Assembly: GCF_021190915.1 (NCBI RefSeq)
Contig: NZ_JAIOAP010000010.1
Coordinates: 186,001 to 250,000 of the forward strand
Length of the DNA stretch: 64,000 nt
Direction of reading: 5' to 3'
Source of the DNA: Cohnella silvisoli
GTDB taxonomy: Bacteria > Bacillota > Bacilli > Paenibacillales > Paenibacillaceae
Shown here: one piece after another, positions 17,266 through 26,408 of the stretch
How positions within the stretch are numbered: position 1 is the first letter of the stretch
Layout: each line of letters starts with the position of its first letter
Notes under the pieces: generated by a model
Told to the model about the DNA's origin: nothing
Databases searched by the model: none
What the model saw: only the letters and a program-made list of their open reading frames with translations
Program-made: the position numbers and the translations under genes

Positions 17266-17409
17266 ATGTTGCCTCTGCTGCCCGATGAACTGTTGTTGGA
17301 TGCTTACCGAAGCGCGCTCCGTTTGCAATTGGATAGGGATTTTGTACACATGCTTAGATCGGAAATCAGGCGAAGAAAGCTTTCCGTTCCGGAAGAACGG
17401 GTATTCTAA
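17266..17409 (+). CDS. sda: Sporulation checkpoint inhibitor Sda
   Basis: Sda binds the dimerisation domain of sporulation kinases such as KinA and blocks phosphate entry into the Spo0A relay when replication is active or damaged. The 47-residue product has the family pattern: L-P-D-E-L-L-L-D-A-Y, then L-D-R-D-F, and E-I-R-R-R-K-L, forming a helical hairpin. B. subtilis Sda is 46 residues. ATG at 17266 follows AAGGAAAGGGTG; an in-frame GTG at 17257 is possible. Four DnaA-box-like sites lie just upstream. Its tail overlaps the convergent zinc-ribbon gene by four bases. Confidence 0.9.
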   Translation: MLPLLPDELLLDAYRSALRLQLDRDFVHMLRSEIRRRKLSVPEERVF

Positions 17410-17651
17410 ACATGCCAAGCCGTAACTTCTACAGTGAATGGGAGATGACAGGCCGTACAGCGGACGGCATGCTGGCAGACGGAATCGTTCAGGATCAGAG
17501 CAGATTCTTCGACAGTGTTAAACAACGTGGGTTCATAGGGAGAGTAGGGACCGCTCCAATCGCTCCAACGACCTTCGTCTTCGGCTGCGGAACCGCACTG
17601 CGGACAAGAAACCTCTAGGAGGCTCAAAGCATTGCAGACAGGACAAATCAA
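17406..17651 (-). CDS. Small zinc-ribbon-like protein, unknown function
   Basis: An 81-residue cytoplasmic protein rich in paired cysteines: C-P-V-C (about residue 3), C-P-Q-C-G (about 15), and C-Q-H-A-V-R-C-T-A-C toward the C-terminus, with a W-S-D-W-S-G-P-Y-S-P-Y segment between. It probably binds one or two zinc ions. The TTG at 17651 is preferred because AAGGAGG lies eight bases upstream; a TTG at 17696 would include that site in the coding part. Similar short proteins occur in related spore formers but I know no role. It is convergent with sda. Confidence 0.72.
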   Translation of the reverse strand: MICPVCNALSLLEVSCPQCGSAAEDEGRWSDWSGPYSPYEPTLFNTVEESALILNDSVCQHAVRCTACHLPFTVEVTAWHV

Positions 17652-17747
17652 AAGGGCAACCTCCTTAGGCGCCGGATTCATTCCGGTATAACCCAAGGTA
17701 GGATGCCCTTTTGTTCATCATTATAAAGTCAGTCTAGCTATAAATCG

Positions 17748-18743
17748 TTATAACTTCATGTTGCTGCTATGGCCTGGGGATAACTTGGCGTCCGGGTCCA
17801 CATATACTTTGGCGTTGTTGATTGCTGTCGGAGCTTCTCCGAAGCCTACGGCAATAAGCTTGAGTTTGCCGGGATAGGTTGTAATGTCTCCAGCGGCGAA
17901 AATTCCGGGGATGTTCGTTTCCATGCGGGAATCGACGTTAATCGATCCGCCTTCGATGTTAAGCCCCCATTCGGCGATCGGGCCGAGCGTGCTGACGAAA
18001 CCGAAGTTAATAATAACGGCATCGACTTCATAATCGGAAGTCTCGCCGGATTTAACGTCCGTAAGCGTCACCTGTTTGATGGATCCTTCTCCATGCAAGC
18101 CAGTGATCTCCGTCGGCGTTATGACCTTCACTTTGGATTTCATGAGTAACTCGACGCTATGCTCATGCGCCCTGAACTTATCGCGGCGATGTACGAGCAT
18201 CACCTCTTCTGCGATAGGTTCCAACATGAGTGCCCAATCCAGCGCCGAGTCTCCGCCACCGCTAATGAGAACCTTCTGGCCGCGATAACGTTCCAGGTCG
18301 CTGACAAAATAGTGTAGATTGCTTTTCTCATACTGCGCCGCTTCCGGTAATTCTAACCGACGAGGTTCGAATGCGCCGACGCCGGCTGTAATAATAACGG
18401 CCCGTGCATGGTGAACGCGCTTATCGGTAACAATTTCAAAGAGGCGTTCTTCGAGCTTGCTCACCTTGACTACTTTTTCTTCCAAGTACAAACGGGAATG
18501 AAAATGGTCCATTTGACTTTTTAAGTTGTTGACGAGCTCCTGCGCGGTTACTTTAGGAAACCCGGCTACATCATAAATATATTTCTCGGGGTAAAGTGCA
18601 GCGAGTTGACCGCCGAGCTGAGGCATACTTTCGATAAGACTAACCGACATTTGCCGCATGCCGCCGTAGAAGGCTGCGAACATGCCAGTGGGGCCTCCGC
18701 CAATGATGGTCACATCCACGGCAGATTCAATGCTCTGATTCAA
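17748..18743 (-). CDS. yumC: Ferredoxin/flavodoxin-NADP reductase YumC
   Basis: A thioredoxin-reductase-like FNR of 331 residues that passes electrons from NADPH to ferredoxin. Visible are the FAD motif I-I-G-G-G-P-T-G-M near residue 13, a second G-G-G-D-S-A-L-D motif near 160 (NADP site), and F-A-A-G-D-I near 285. It has no redox C-x-x-C in the middle domain, which separates it from true thioredoxin reductases. TTG start with GGAGGTGTCACC upstream. It is divergent from ndh, as in the B. subtilis yumB/yumC pair. Confidence 0.92.
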   Translation of the reverse strand: MNQSIESAVDVTIIGGGPTGMFAAFYGGMRQMSVSLIESMPQLGGQLAALYPEKYIYDVAGFPKVTAQELVNNLKSQMDHFHSRLYLEEKVVKVSKLEERLFEIVTDKRVHHARAVIITAGVGAFEPRRLELPEAAQYEKSNLHYFVSDLERYRGQKVLISGGGDSALDWALMLEPIAEEVMLVHRRDKFRAHEHSVELLMKSKVKVITPTEITGLHGEGSIKQVTLTDVKSGETSDYEVDAVIINFGFVSTLGPIAEWGLNIEGGSINVDSRMETNIPGIFAAGDITTYPGKLKLIAVGFGEAPTAINNAKVYVDPDAKLSPGHSSNMKL

Positions 18744-18867
18744 AAGGGTGACACCTCCGTTAATTATGCCGAAACTTGGGACAACTTAACGTTTTAATTA
18801 TAATCTTGCGAATGGGGCATGAAAAGGATTTTGTAGAGATGTCCAAATATATTCGTGAAAATGGACC

Positions 18868-18896
18868 TTGAAAATTGTTGGAAAAGCCGATATGAT
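18868..18896 (+). promoter_or_regulatory. Sigma-A promoter of ndh
   Basis: TTGAAA (18868-18873), 17-base spacer, TATGAT (18891-18896): a strong housekeeping promoter. Transcription should start near 18903, some 75 bases before ndh. Confidence 0.75.
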
Positions 18897-18936
18897 CTAC
18901 TTGTAGAGTTCCGTTAAAGCGACTTAACGAAGAACA

Positions 18937-18954
18937 TTGTGTAATTTTTCACAA
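18937..18954 (+). promoter_or_regulatory. Rex-type redox operator upstream of ndh
   Basis: TTGTGTAATTTTTCACAA differs in two central positions from the Rex consensus TTGTGAAATATTTCACAA and keeps both TTGTG/CACAA ends. It lies about 35 bases downstream of the predicted transcription start. Rex represses NADH-oxidising genes when NADH is low, and ndh is a known target in B. subtilis. Confidence 0.75.
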
Positions 18955-18976
18955 ACTAAACACACATAAGGATTGG

Positions 18977-20182
18977 ATGGGATCACCAATGAGCAGTATA
19001 CCGAAAATTGTTATCCTTGGAGCAGGTTATGGGGGCGTTTTGACCTCGCTTCGACTGCAAAAGGAATTAAACTATAATGAAGCGGATGTAACGTTGGTCA
19101 ACAAACACGACTACCATTACATCACGACCCACCTGCACATGCCTGCAGCGGGTACGGATAATCCGGAAAACGCGCGAGTTAACATCTCCAAGCTGATCGA
19201 TGAATTCAAAATCGATTTCGTCAAATCGACCGTTGTCCAAATTCGTCCTCAAGATCGCAAGGTCATTCTGGAAGACGGAACTTTATCTTACGATTATCTG
19301 ATCGTCGGCCTAGGCGGCGAGCCTGAAACCTTCGGTATCCCCGGACTGGGCGAACATGCCATGAACATTCGCAGCATTAATTCCGTTCGCTTGATTCGCG
19401 AGCATATCGAGTATCAATTCGCACGCTTCAAGCGCGAGCCTCACCGGACGGATTTCTTGACATTCATCGTCGGCGGCGCTGGATTTACCGGTATTGAATT
19501 TATCGGCGAACTTGCGGACCGTATTCCGGAATTGTGCAAACAGTTCGACGTAGACACTTCGCTCGTGAAAATCATTAACATCGAAGCGGCTCCGACGGCA
19601 TTGCCGGGCTTTGACCCTGAGCTTGTAGAATACGCGATGCAAGTGCTGCAAAAGAAAGGCGTTACATTCCGTATTGGCACAGCCATCAAGGAATGCACGC
19701 CGGACGGCGTAGTAGTTGGCGAAGGCGAAGAAATCAAATCGCAAACCGTTATTTGGACCGGCGGCGTTCGCGGTAACCGTCTGATCGAGGAAGCCGGATT
19801 CGAAACGATGAGAGGCCGCGTGAAAGTCGATGAGTTCTTGCGCGCTCCCGGCCACGAGAACATCTATATTCTGGGAGACAACTCTCTGGTATTTAATCCG
19901 GAAGGTCGCCCGTATCCGCCGACAGCTCAAATGGCTATGCAACAAGGCGTTAACTGCGCGCACAATTTAGTTGCATCTATCCGTAATCAACCGTTGAAAA
20001 CTTACACCTACGTTAGCAAAGGTACAGTTGCATCGCTTGGCAAAGGCGAAGCTATCGGCGTTGCTTTCGGCAAGAAGTACAAAGGTCGTTTAGCCGCATG
20101 GCTCAAGAAAGCGATCGATCTGCGTTATTTGTTCATCATCGGCGGAATCCCGCTTGTGCTGCGTAAAGGCAAATTCCTGTAA
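18977..20182 (+). CDS. ndh: Type II NADH dehydrogenase Ndh (YumB-like)
   Basis: A single-subunit NADH:menaquinone oxidoreductase of 401 residues, feeding electrons to the respiratory chain without proton pumping. Visible features are the FAD motif I-L-G-A-G-Y-G-G (near residue 13), the NADH motif V-G-G-A-G-F-T-G-I-E (near 170), the quinone-site A-Q-x-A-x-Q-Q-G (A-Q-M-A-M-Q-Q-G), and a C-terminal amphipathic/hydrophobic stretch ending L-V-L-R-K-G-K-F-L for membrane attachment. ATG at 18977 or 18989; AAGGAT just upstream favours 18977 weakly. Likely Rex-controlled. Its TAA overlaps the next ATG. Confidence 0.93.
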   Translation: MGSPMSSIPKIVILGAGYGGVLTSLRLQKELNYNEADVTLVNKHDYHYITTHLHMPAAGTDNPENARVNISKLIDEFKIDFVKSTVVQIRPQDRKVILEDGTLSYDYLIVGLGGEPETFGIPGLGEHAMNIRSINSVRLIREHIEYQFARFKREPHRTDFLTFIVGGAGFTGIEFIGELADRIPELCKQFDVDTSLVKIINIEAAPTALPGFDPELVEYAMQVLQKKGVTFRIGTAIKECTPDGVVVGEGEEIKSQTVIWTGGVRGNRLIEEAGFETMRGRVKVDEFLRAPGHENIYILGDNSLVFNPEGRPYPPTAQMAMQQGVNCAHNLVASIRNQPLKTYTYVSKGTVASLGKGEAIGVAFGKKYKGRLAAWLKKAIDLRYLFIIGGIPLVLRKGKFL

Positions 20183-20457
20183 TGCGACACTGCAGCGTGC
20201 AAGTGCGGGGCCTGTTAACGAGAGACGAACTGGACCGTTACAACGCGCTGATGGAAGTGGGCTCTTATCTAGAGTCGCAGAGCCGGTACGATCTTGTAGC
20301 GGTCGTGCAGGCGGAAGTGGATTTGCTCATTCAACCCGCGATAGAACGGCTGAAAGAAAAAGGCCGCGCGCGAGACCGGATGACGCAGGAATATTTGGAA
20401 GAGAAACGCCGCGCGGAGTGGGAAGCCCAGATGCGCGATTTGAACGAAGAGGATTAA
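20182..20457 (+). CDS. Unknown small charged protein, coupled to ndh
   Basis: A 91-residue soluble protein, helical and highly charged (tail E-E-K-R-R-A-E-W-E-A-Q-M-R-D-L-N-E-E-D), not recognised. Its ATG overlaps the ndh stop (TAATG), so it is likely translated by coupling, and a terminator follows at once, making it the last gene of the ndh transcript. The last 30 residues could form a coiled coil. A role tied to Ndh is only inferred from the overlap. Confidence 0.6.
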   Translation: MRHCSVQVRGLLTRDELDRYNALMEVGSYLESQSRYDLVAVVQAEVDLLIQPAIERLKEKGRARDRMTQEYLEEKRRAEWEAQMRDLNEED

Positions 20458-20464
20458 GGATTAT

Positions 20465-20496
20465 AACCGATCCCGGTTGCTGGGGTCGGTTTTTTT
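20465..20496 (+). terminator. Terminator of the ndh operon
   Basis: AACCGATCCC and GGGGTCGGTT form a stem followed by a run of T. Confidence 0.85.
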
Positions 20497-20557
20497 GTGG
20501 TAGACTTTGGGTCAAGTGGCTGGAATCTTAATCCATTATGATTGGAGAGTCCAACAA

Positions 20558-21325
20558 TTGTTTGCACAGCAAAGGCACAAAGCGATTATTCAGAAAATAA
20601 ACGAGGAAAAGTCGATCAAAGTGCCGGATTTAATGCAAATGTTCGGTGTTTCGATAGAAACGATCAGGCGTGATTTGGAGTATCTAGAAAAGGAAGGTTT
20701 TTTAAAGCGCGTGCACGGCGGGGCTATGCTGGCGGAAATCGATTATAAAAAAGAGCTGCCGTTCGCGGTGCGGGAAACGACATATAGGGATGAAAAAAAT
20801 GAGCTCGCCGAAATTGCGACCCGTTATGTATCTGAAGGTCAATCCATAGCTATGGACGTAAGCACGACTAATACGCAGTTTGCTAAGGCTTTAAAAAATA
20901 AAGTCGAATGGTTAACCGTAATTACGAACTCATTGCCGATAGTTAACGAGTTGGTTGAAATGCCGCATTATACGATCATCCTTACCGGCGGGGTGATTCG
21001 AAACCAGGAGCGCTGTGTCGTTGGCGACATGGCCGAAGCATTCGTTTCCCAATTCCATGTCGATACTTTTTTTATGAGCATAAGCGGAGTATCGCTTGCC
21101 GAAGGGGTTACGAGTTACGGTATCGGTGAAGTGGAAATTCAGAAACGAATGTTGAAAAATGCGAAACAGACGATCGTACTAGGGGATAGCAGCAAGTTTG
21201 AAGCGGTATCGTTATTAAAAGTTTGTAACTGTACCGATGTGGATAGATTTATAACGGATTCTAAAATAAGCAGGGATATCGTCGATAAATATGCGAAGCA
21301 AGGAATAGAAATTGTTTATGAATGA
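20558..21325 (+). CDS. DeoR-family transcriptional regulator
   Basis: A 255-residue repressor with an N-terminal DeoR winged helix (I-K-V-P-D-L-M-Q-M-F-G-V-S-I-E-T-I-R-R-D-L, about residues 20-40) ending in the usual R-V-H-G-G-A, and a C-terminal sugar-phosphate isomerase-like domain (T-N-S-L-P-I-V, L-T-G-G-V-I-R, G-D-S-S-K-F). Members sense phosphorylated sugars or related metabolites. The TTG at 20558 has GGAGAG eight bases upstream; a longer frame from 20507 adds a non-family extension. It probably controls the PHP-hydrolase and EamA-transporter genes that follow. Confidence 0.88.
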   Translation: MFAQQRHKAIIQKINEEKSIKVPDLMQMFGVSIETIRRDLEYLEKEGFLKRVHGGAMLAEIDYKKELPFAVRETTYRDEKNELAEIATRYVSEGQSIAMDVSTTNTQFAKALKNKVEWLTVITNSLPIVNELVEMPHYTIILTGGVIRNQERCVVGDMAEAFVSQFHVDTFFMSISGVSLAEGVTSYGIGEVEIQKRMLKNAKQTIVLGDSSKFEAVSLLKVCNCTDVDRFITDSKISRDIVDKYAKQGIEIVYE

Positions 21326-21337
21326 GCCTGCATCGAT

Positions 21338-21369
21338 TAGGGTCGCCTTTAACGGGCGGCCCTATTTTT
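21338..21369 (+). terminator. Terminator after the deoR-type gene
   Basis: TAGGGTCGCC and GGGCGGCCCTA pair, followed by TTTTTG. It separates the regulator from the hydrolase gene. Confidence 0.8.
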
Positions 21370-21495
21370 GTGTTTCTCTGATTTTGCTGATTGTATTTAG
21401 TTTTATGTAGTTGCATATTGTTGTATATGTGTGTTATTGTGGGGCTGAATTCGATGAAAATCATTTGATCACCGTGTCAGAGGAGTGGGGAACGC

Positions 21496-22980
21496 GTGAG
21501 CCATCTAAGAGAAAGTCAAACTATTAGTGGCAATCAAGAGCACAATTTCGGTGCTTATACGAAGCGATTTAATGTTTCCATGGATTGGATCATACTTCGT
21601 TTGGATTTTGAAGAAAGTTGGGGACCGCTTTTATTATGGGATCCAAATGGTGAACTTCGTGTGCAATATTTGCATTACAGAAATTTCAAAACCGTAGTTC
21701 TTCACCGTGACCCCCTGTATTCCAGCTATTTGACCGTTCCGGGTCCTTTGCCGCTCGGCGAGTGGAAATTCGAAATCCTAGGCTCGGTAAAAAACTTTTC
21801 CATCCAATGGGAATGTGGATCCGGGAGCTTGCCGGACGATGTTGTCGTTCATAACGGCCAGGCGGGTTTTTGGTCTGCGACGGGGCATGAAGATGAAGAC
21901 GGCGCAATCGTTTTATCCGGATATGATTGGAACTCGCAACGCAACCAAGCGAAAAAATGGTACAAAGGCGATTTCCACACGCACACGATATTGTCGGACG
22001 GCAAGCTTACCCCGGAAGAAGGGATGCGGCAGGCGGAAAAAATGGGCTTGGACTTCTTCGTTGCAACCGATCATAATCTCATACCGACAGTTTGGCCTGA
22101 AGGTTATCCGCTCGTCATTCCAGGCATGGAAATTACGTCGTCGAAAGGGCATTTTAATGCACTAGGGTTGAAGAAATGGGTTGACTGGAGACAGAGCGGA
22201 GAGGATGGCGGGATGGAAAGCGAAGAAGGAATGAACCGCGTTCTCGAAGATACGGCTAAGGCCGGTGCACTCCGTTCTATCAACCACCCAATGCTGGCGC
22301 CTTGGGACTGGCTATTTAAAGAAACGAAGCTAGCAAACATAGATACCATGGAAATTTGGAACGATCCGACATTCCCGGGAAATCCGCAAGCGACTGAAAA
22401 AGCTCTCATCCTATGGAATGCTTTATGGAACGAAGGTTACCGGATACCTGGAATCGGAGGTTCGGATTCGCATAATTTACCGACGGAAAGCTATGAGGAT
22501 AATGGACCGCCTTCGTTGATCGGGGAGCCTGCGACCTATGTTTTAAGTGACGGTTTATCGGCTGGGGAAATTTTGAAAGCCGTTAAGCGCGGGAATGTTT
22601 ATGTAACTAGGGGGCCCGTACTGGACATTGCCATCACGGTCGGCAAGCGAAATTTTGTCGTGGGTGACGATCTCACAAGTGCCGTGAACGCTGCGGAGGA
22701 TGGAATGGTTCATTGTCTTCTCGTCGTTTCCAACCAAACAAGCGGCAGTATCCGCTGGATAGAAAATGGAATAGAAGTTCTTGCGCAGCCGATCGGAATC
22801 GAAGATAAGTATGAATGTGTATTTGATTGGAATAACGCGGAATACGTGTGGAGAAGGATCGAGATTCGCGGCAATGAAGGGGAATTGCTTGCTTTTACGA
22901 ACCCTGTGTATTGCGGTGAAAAGAAGCCGGGGATTACGACATGGGATCAATTGATTGATAAAGTATCTGGACTGCTGTAA
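21496..22980 (+). CDS. CehA/McbA-type PHP metallohydrolase
   Basis: A 494-residue protein whose PHP domain starts near residue 157 with the metal-binding motifs G-D-F-H-T-H-T, A-T-D-H-N, I-N-H-P and G-S-D-S-H, enough for a two- or three-metal phosphoesterase site. The N-terminal 150 residues form a beta-rich domain with many aromatics, and about 110 residues at the C-terminus form a second beta domain; both are typical of CehA/McbA proteins. These cleave phosphate or ester bonds in various substrates, so the substrate cannot be named. No signal peptide. GTG start with GAGGAGTGGGGAACGC upstream. Linked to a DeoR regulator and a transporter. Confidence 0.85.
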   Translation: MSHLRESQTISGNQEHNFGAYTKRFNVSMDWIILRLDFEESWGPLLLWDPNGELRVQYLHYRNFKTVVLHRDPLYSSYLTVPGPLPLGEWKFEILGSVKNFSIQWECGSGSLPDDVVVHNGQAGFWSATGHEDEDGAIVLSGYDWNSQRNQAKKWYKGDFHTHTILSDGKLTPEEGMRQAEKMGLDFFVATDHNLIPTVWPEGYPLVIPGMEITSSKGHFNALGLKKWVDWRQSGEDGGMESEEGMNRVLEDTAKAGALRSINHPMLAPWDWLFKETKLANIDTMEIWNDPTFPGNPQATEKALILWNALWNEGYRIPGIGGSDSHNLPTESYEDNGPPSLIGEPATYVLSDGLSAGEILKAVKRGNVYVTRGPVLDIAITVGKRNFVVGDDLTSAVNAAEDGMVHCLLVVSNQTSGSIRWIENGIEVLAQPIGIEDKYECVFDWNNAEYVWRRIEIRGNEGELLAFTNPVYCGEKKPGITTWDQLIDKVSGLL

Positions 22981-22998
22981 TCGCTTGGAGATGATCTT

Positions 22999-23850
22999 TT
23001 GTTTTTATTTTCGGTGCTTTTAGTCATAGGTTCGGGTTTAACCCATGCGGTCTGGAATTTATTCGCTAAGAAAAGCAATAACAAAAGCGTGTTTTTATGG
23101 TCGATGCTTGCGCTGACCTCCCTTATTTTATTACCTTCGTTTCTATCGGAAATGTTCACGGCCGCTCTTCCATTGAAGGCTTATGTATTAATTGTTTTAT
23201 CTTTGCTTCTGCAAGGCTGTTACGCCGTGCTGTTAACAAAAACATATGACAATGGCGAGTTGTCTCAGGTGTACCCTATAATGCGGGGAACGGGAACGTT
23301 GCTGATCCCGGTCATAGGCGTCGTTTTTTTAGGAGAATCGCTTTCTGCATGGGGTTGGGCAGGTTTAGCATGCATTATTTCCGGTTTTTTCATATTAAGC
23401 GGATGGTCATTTCGGATGCGTGCTCGCAAGTTCGCTTTCAAGCCCGTAATGCTGGCTATGGGAGTTGGGCTTTGTACGACTTGTTACGTATGGGTTGATA
23501 AAATAAATCTTCAGTATTTGTCGCCGTTATCCCTGCTTGAAATAGCTAATATCGGCTTCATGCTGGCGTTAACCCCGGCTGTGCTCGGAACTAAACAATT
23601 AAAAGAAGAGTGGGCAAATAATTGGAAACAGATCCTGCTTGGGTCGGTTCTTAACCCCGGATCGTACTTATTGTTCTTATTCGCGATGTTGCATGCACCG
23701 ATTGCTCATATTTCGCCGATTCGCGAAATTGGAACGGTTTTCGCGACGCTGCTGGGCGTTCTCATCCTTAAGGAGAGGCAAGGTTTTCAACGAATCATGG
23801 CCTCCGTCTTGATCGTAATCGGAATCATCGCGATCAGCGCAGCAGGGTGA
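22999..23850 (+). CDS. EamA/DMT-family transporter
   Basis: A 283-residue membrane protein with ten helices in two EamA halves. The end of each half shows the expected pattern: Y-P-I-M-R-G-T-G-T-L-L-I-P near residue 93 and I-S-P-I-R-E-I-G-T-V-F-A near residue 238, followed by L-G-E-S and L-K-E-R. TTG start with GGAGATG upstream, 18 bases after the hydrolase stop, so the two genes are probably one transcript; the transporter may move the hydrolase's substrate or product. Confidence 0.85.
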   Translation: MFLFSVLLVIGSGLTHAVWNLFAKKSNNKSVFLWSMLALTSLILLPSFLSEMFTAALPLKAYVLIVLSLLLQGCYAVLLTKTYDNGELSQVYPIMRGTGTLLIPVIGVVFLGESLSAWGWAGLACIISGFFILSGWSFRMRARKFAFKPVMLAMGVGLCTTCYVWVDKINLQYLSPLSLLEIANIGFMLALTPAVLGTKQLKEEWANNWKQILLGSVLNPGSYLLFLFAMLHAPIAHISPIREIGTVFATLLGVLILKERQGFQRIMASVLIVIGIIAISAAG

Positions 23851-23949
23851 GAATGAATCGTCAATCCGTGTCCCATTCAAATAATGGATTCGGAATAAGG
23901 ATTTAGTGTAAAATAAATTTGGTATAGTCGCAGCTGAAGGGGGATCTAA

Positions 23950-25368
23950 ATGTCCGGTCGAATCGAGAAAGATTCATTGGGAAGCAAAGAGGTGCCTGAT
24001 TCGGTCTATTATGGAATTCAAACGCTGAGAGCGGTCGAGAATTTTCCGATTACAGGCGTGCCGGTTCATCCACAGCTCATCATCGCCTTGGCGCATGTGA
24101 AGAAGGCGGCTGCTCAGGCAAACACGGAATTGAAGCGGCTGCCTCATCAAATCGCGGAAGCGATTATCCAAGCAGCGAAAGAAGTATCCGGCGGTCAGTG
24201 GTCTGATCAATTTATCGTCGACTCGATCCAAGGCGGGGCTGGGACATCGATTAACATGAACATGAATGAGGTTCTGGCGAACCGCGCTCTGGAAATCATG
24301 GGGTTTGCCAAAGGCGATTATTTTCACTGCAGCCCGAATAATCATGTGAATATGTCCCAGTCAACCAACGATGCGATTCCGACAGCGCTTCGAATTGCGG
24401 CTTATACGCTGACTGAGCAACTGCTTGTTACGATGCGCGAAGTACAGCAAGGATTCGCGCGCAAGCAATCGCAATTTGACGATGTCATCAAGGTGGGGAG
24501 GACCCATTTGCAAGATGCGGTTCCGATTCGGATGGGACAGGAATTCGGGGCATACGCGAAAGTGCTGGATCGGGATATCGGCAGAATTTCTCGCGCCGCC
24601 GAAGGTTTATTATCCGTTAATATGGGAGCAACAGCCGTAGGAACCGGATTAAACGCAACTGTTGAATATATTCATCTCGTCGTTAAGCATATGGCCGATG
24701 ATCTTCAGATCGGCCTCTATTCCGCCGCCGATCTGGTTGACGCCACGCAAAACACAGATGCCTATACGGAGCTATCCGCTTCGCTTAAAGTGTGCGCAGT
24801 CAATTTATCCAAAATCTGCAATGATATTCGTCTAATGGCATCAGGCCCAAAAGTGGGATTAAACGAGCTTTTGCTCCCGCCCCGGCAGCCAGGCTCGTCC
24901 ATTATGCCGGGCAAAGTAAATCCGGTCATGGCGGAAGTCGTAAACCAAGTGGCTTTCCAGGTGATGGGCAACGACCATACGATTTGCATGGCATCGGAAG
25001 CCGGACAGTTTGAGCTGAACGTCATGGGACCCGTCATCGCCTTTAACTTGCTGCAATCGTTGCAGGTGATGCAAAGAGCGTTAGATGTGTTTAACCGGTT
25101 TGCTCTTGAAGGAATGGAAGCAAACAGGGTCCGATGCCAAGCCTACGTAGACCAAAGCTTCGGAATCGTAACGGCCCTTAACCCGCATCTAGGATACGAT
25201 GTTGCCGCGCAGTTGGTGAAAGAGGCAATGGCGACAGGGATGACGATCAAGGAGCTGATCTTGGAAAGAAACTTGCTCACACCGGAAGAGATGAATGAAA
25301 TTTTGGATCCCGTGCAAATGACGACGCCTGGCATCGCGGGCGAGAGACTGTTAAAGGATCAGCTATAA
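23950..25368 (+). CDS. aspA: Aspartate ammonia-lyase
   Basis: This enzyme reversibly splits L-aspartate to fumarate and ammonia. The 472-residue protein carries the superfamily signature G-S-S-I-M-P-G-K-V-N-P (about residues 316-326) and the upstream substrate-loop segments S-Q-S-T-N-D and G-R-T-H-L-Q-D-A. Class II fumarase is the closest alternative; the G-T-G-L-N segment and length fit AspA better. GGGGGATCT precedes the ATG. It stands as a single gene; no ansA asparaginase gene is adjacent, unlike the B. subtilis ansAB operon. Confidence 0.88.
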   Translation: MSGRIEKDSLGSKEVPDSVYYGIQTLRAVENFPITGVPVHPQLIIALAHVKKAAAQANTELKRLPHQIAEAIIQAAKEVSGGQWSDQFIVDSIQGGAGTSINMNMNEVLANRALEIMGFAKGDYFHCSPNNHVNMSQSTNDAIPTALRIAAYTLTEQLLVTMREVQQGFARKQSQFDDVIKVGRTHLQDAVPIRMGQEFGAYAKVLDRDIGRISRAAEGLLSVNMGATAVGTGLNATVEYIHLVVKHMADDLQIGLYSAADLVDATQNTDAYTELSASLKVCAVNLSKICNDIRLMASGPKVGLNELLLPPRQPGSSIMPGKVNPVMAEVVNQVAFQVMGNDHTICMASEAGQFELNVMGPVIAFNLLQSLQVMQRALDVFNRFALEGMEANRVRCQAYVDQSFGIVTALNPHLGYDVAAQLVKEAMATGMTIKELILERNLLTPEEMNEILDPVQMTTPGIAGERLLKDQL

Positions 25369-25385
25369 CTTAATAACAAGCGAAC

Positions 25386-25434
25386 AAAAAAAGTCCAAGC
25401 TTGTTCTCGGTCATTCGAGAGCAGGCATGGACTT
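25386..25434 (-). terminator. Terminator after hemQ, between convergent genes
   Basis: AAGTCC..CTCGG pairs with the inverted arm ending GGACTT; on the minus strand it is followed by seven T. It also lies just after aspA on the other strand. Confidence 0.8.
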
Positions 25435-25463
25435 TACTCGTACATATACCCAAATGAATCGCG

Positions 25464-26213
25464 TTATCCTTGAAGCAACCGGGAAATCGATTCGCCGGTC
25501 AGCAGGTTACCCACGTAGAAGGTGCCAAATTCGCCATAACGCGCGCTTACTTCGTCGAAACGCATTTCATAGACGAGTTTTTTGAATTGCAGCGCATCGT
25601 CCGCGAACAAGGTAACCCCCCATTCCCAATCGTCGAACCCGACCGAGCCGGAGATCACTTGTTTTACTTTGCCCGCGTAGCCGCGGCCGATCATCCCATG
25701 GCTTCTCATCAGCGTTTTGCGTTCTTCCATCGGGAGCATGTACCAATTGTCTTGAAGGTCGCGTTTCTTGTTCATCGGGTAGAAGCAAATATGATTGCTT
25801 TTCGGCAAAGTCGGCTTCAAGCGGGCCACGATCTCCGGTACTTGCAAAGGATCGACCCCCGGCGGGCTCATGTAATTGCTGAGCTCCACGACGCTAACGT
25901 AAGAATATTCCTTGCGGGTAAACCTGCCGAAGGCAGAGCGATTGAAGGCGTTCTCGATCGCGTTCAGCTCCTCCAACGTTTCCCGCAGATGCATAAAGAT
26001 AATGTCTGCTTTCTGCCCCACGACGGAATAAAGGGCCAAGCTGCCTTCTTTGCGCGTTTCAACGGCTTCCCAATCCGCCACTAGCTTCAAGAAATCGTTC
26101 AGCGCGGAATCTTTTTCAGAGGGAGTTGCTGCATTCCAAGCTTCCCAATCGATACTGCGCAAATCATGCAATACATACCAACCGTCCAGTGTTTGCGCGG
26201 CTTCGCTCATCAT
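25464..26213 (-). CDS. hemQ: Coproheme decarboxylase HemQ (ChdC)
   Basis: HemQ makes heme b from coproheme in the coproporphyrin-dependent pathway of Gram-positive bacteria. The 249-residue product has the chlorite-dismutase-like fold, the W-Y-M-L-P-M segment with the catalytic Tyr (about residue 149), and M-R-S-H-G with the proximal heme His (about residue 174). ATG at 26213, with another ATG immediately after; AGGAGAG lies upstream. It is a single-gene unit. Heme made here would feed CtaA in this window. Confidence 0.93.
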   Translation of the reverse strand: MMSEAAQTLDGWYVLHDLRSIDWEAWNAATPSEKDSALNDFLKLVADWEAVETRKEGSLALYSVVGQKADIIFMHLRETLEELNAIENAFNRSAFGRFTRKEYSYVSVVELSNYMSPPGVDPLQVPEIVARLKPTLPKSNHICFYPMNKKRDLQDNWYMLPMEERKTLMRSHGMIGRGYAGKVKQVISGSVGFDDWEWGVTLFADDALQFKKLVYEMRFDEVSARYGEFGTFYVGNLLTGESISRLLQG

Positions 26214-26408
26214 TCATCTCTCCTTGTCGAACTCGCTTTTCCTATTGTAGCCGATGTGTCGGGGCAGGGGCAAACGAACGGATAGGTCGTTTGATGCCAA
26301 ATCGACGCCAACCGGGATTTTGTTCACAACCCATTCACACCCTGTTCGTTGACTGGCTGGAAACCGTTCTTGTAAACTGGTACAGTAAACTAAAATGGAG
26401 GGAACATC

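Noticed and set aside
17177..17425. Cys-rich 82-codon plus-strand frame.
   Set aside because: It is the wrong reading frame of sda, whose family pattern is clear in the neighbouring frame.
19310..19963. 217-codon minus-strand frame within ndh.
   Set aside because: Shadow of the ndh coding strand; no family features.
25470..26084. 204-codon plus-strand frame over hemQ.
   Set aside because: Antisense shadow of hemQ, which has clear catalytic residues.
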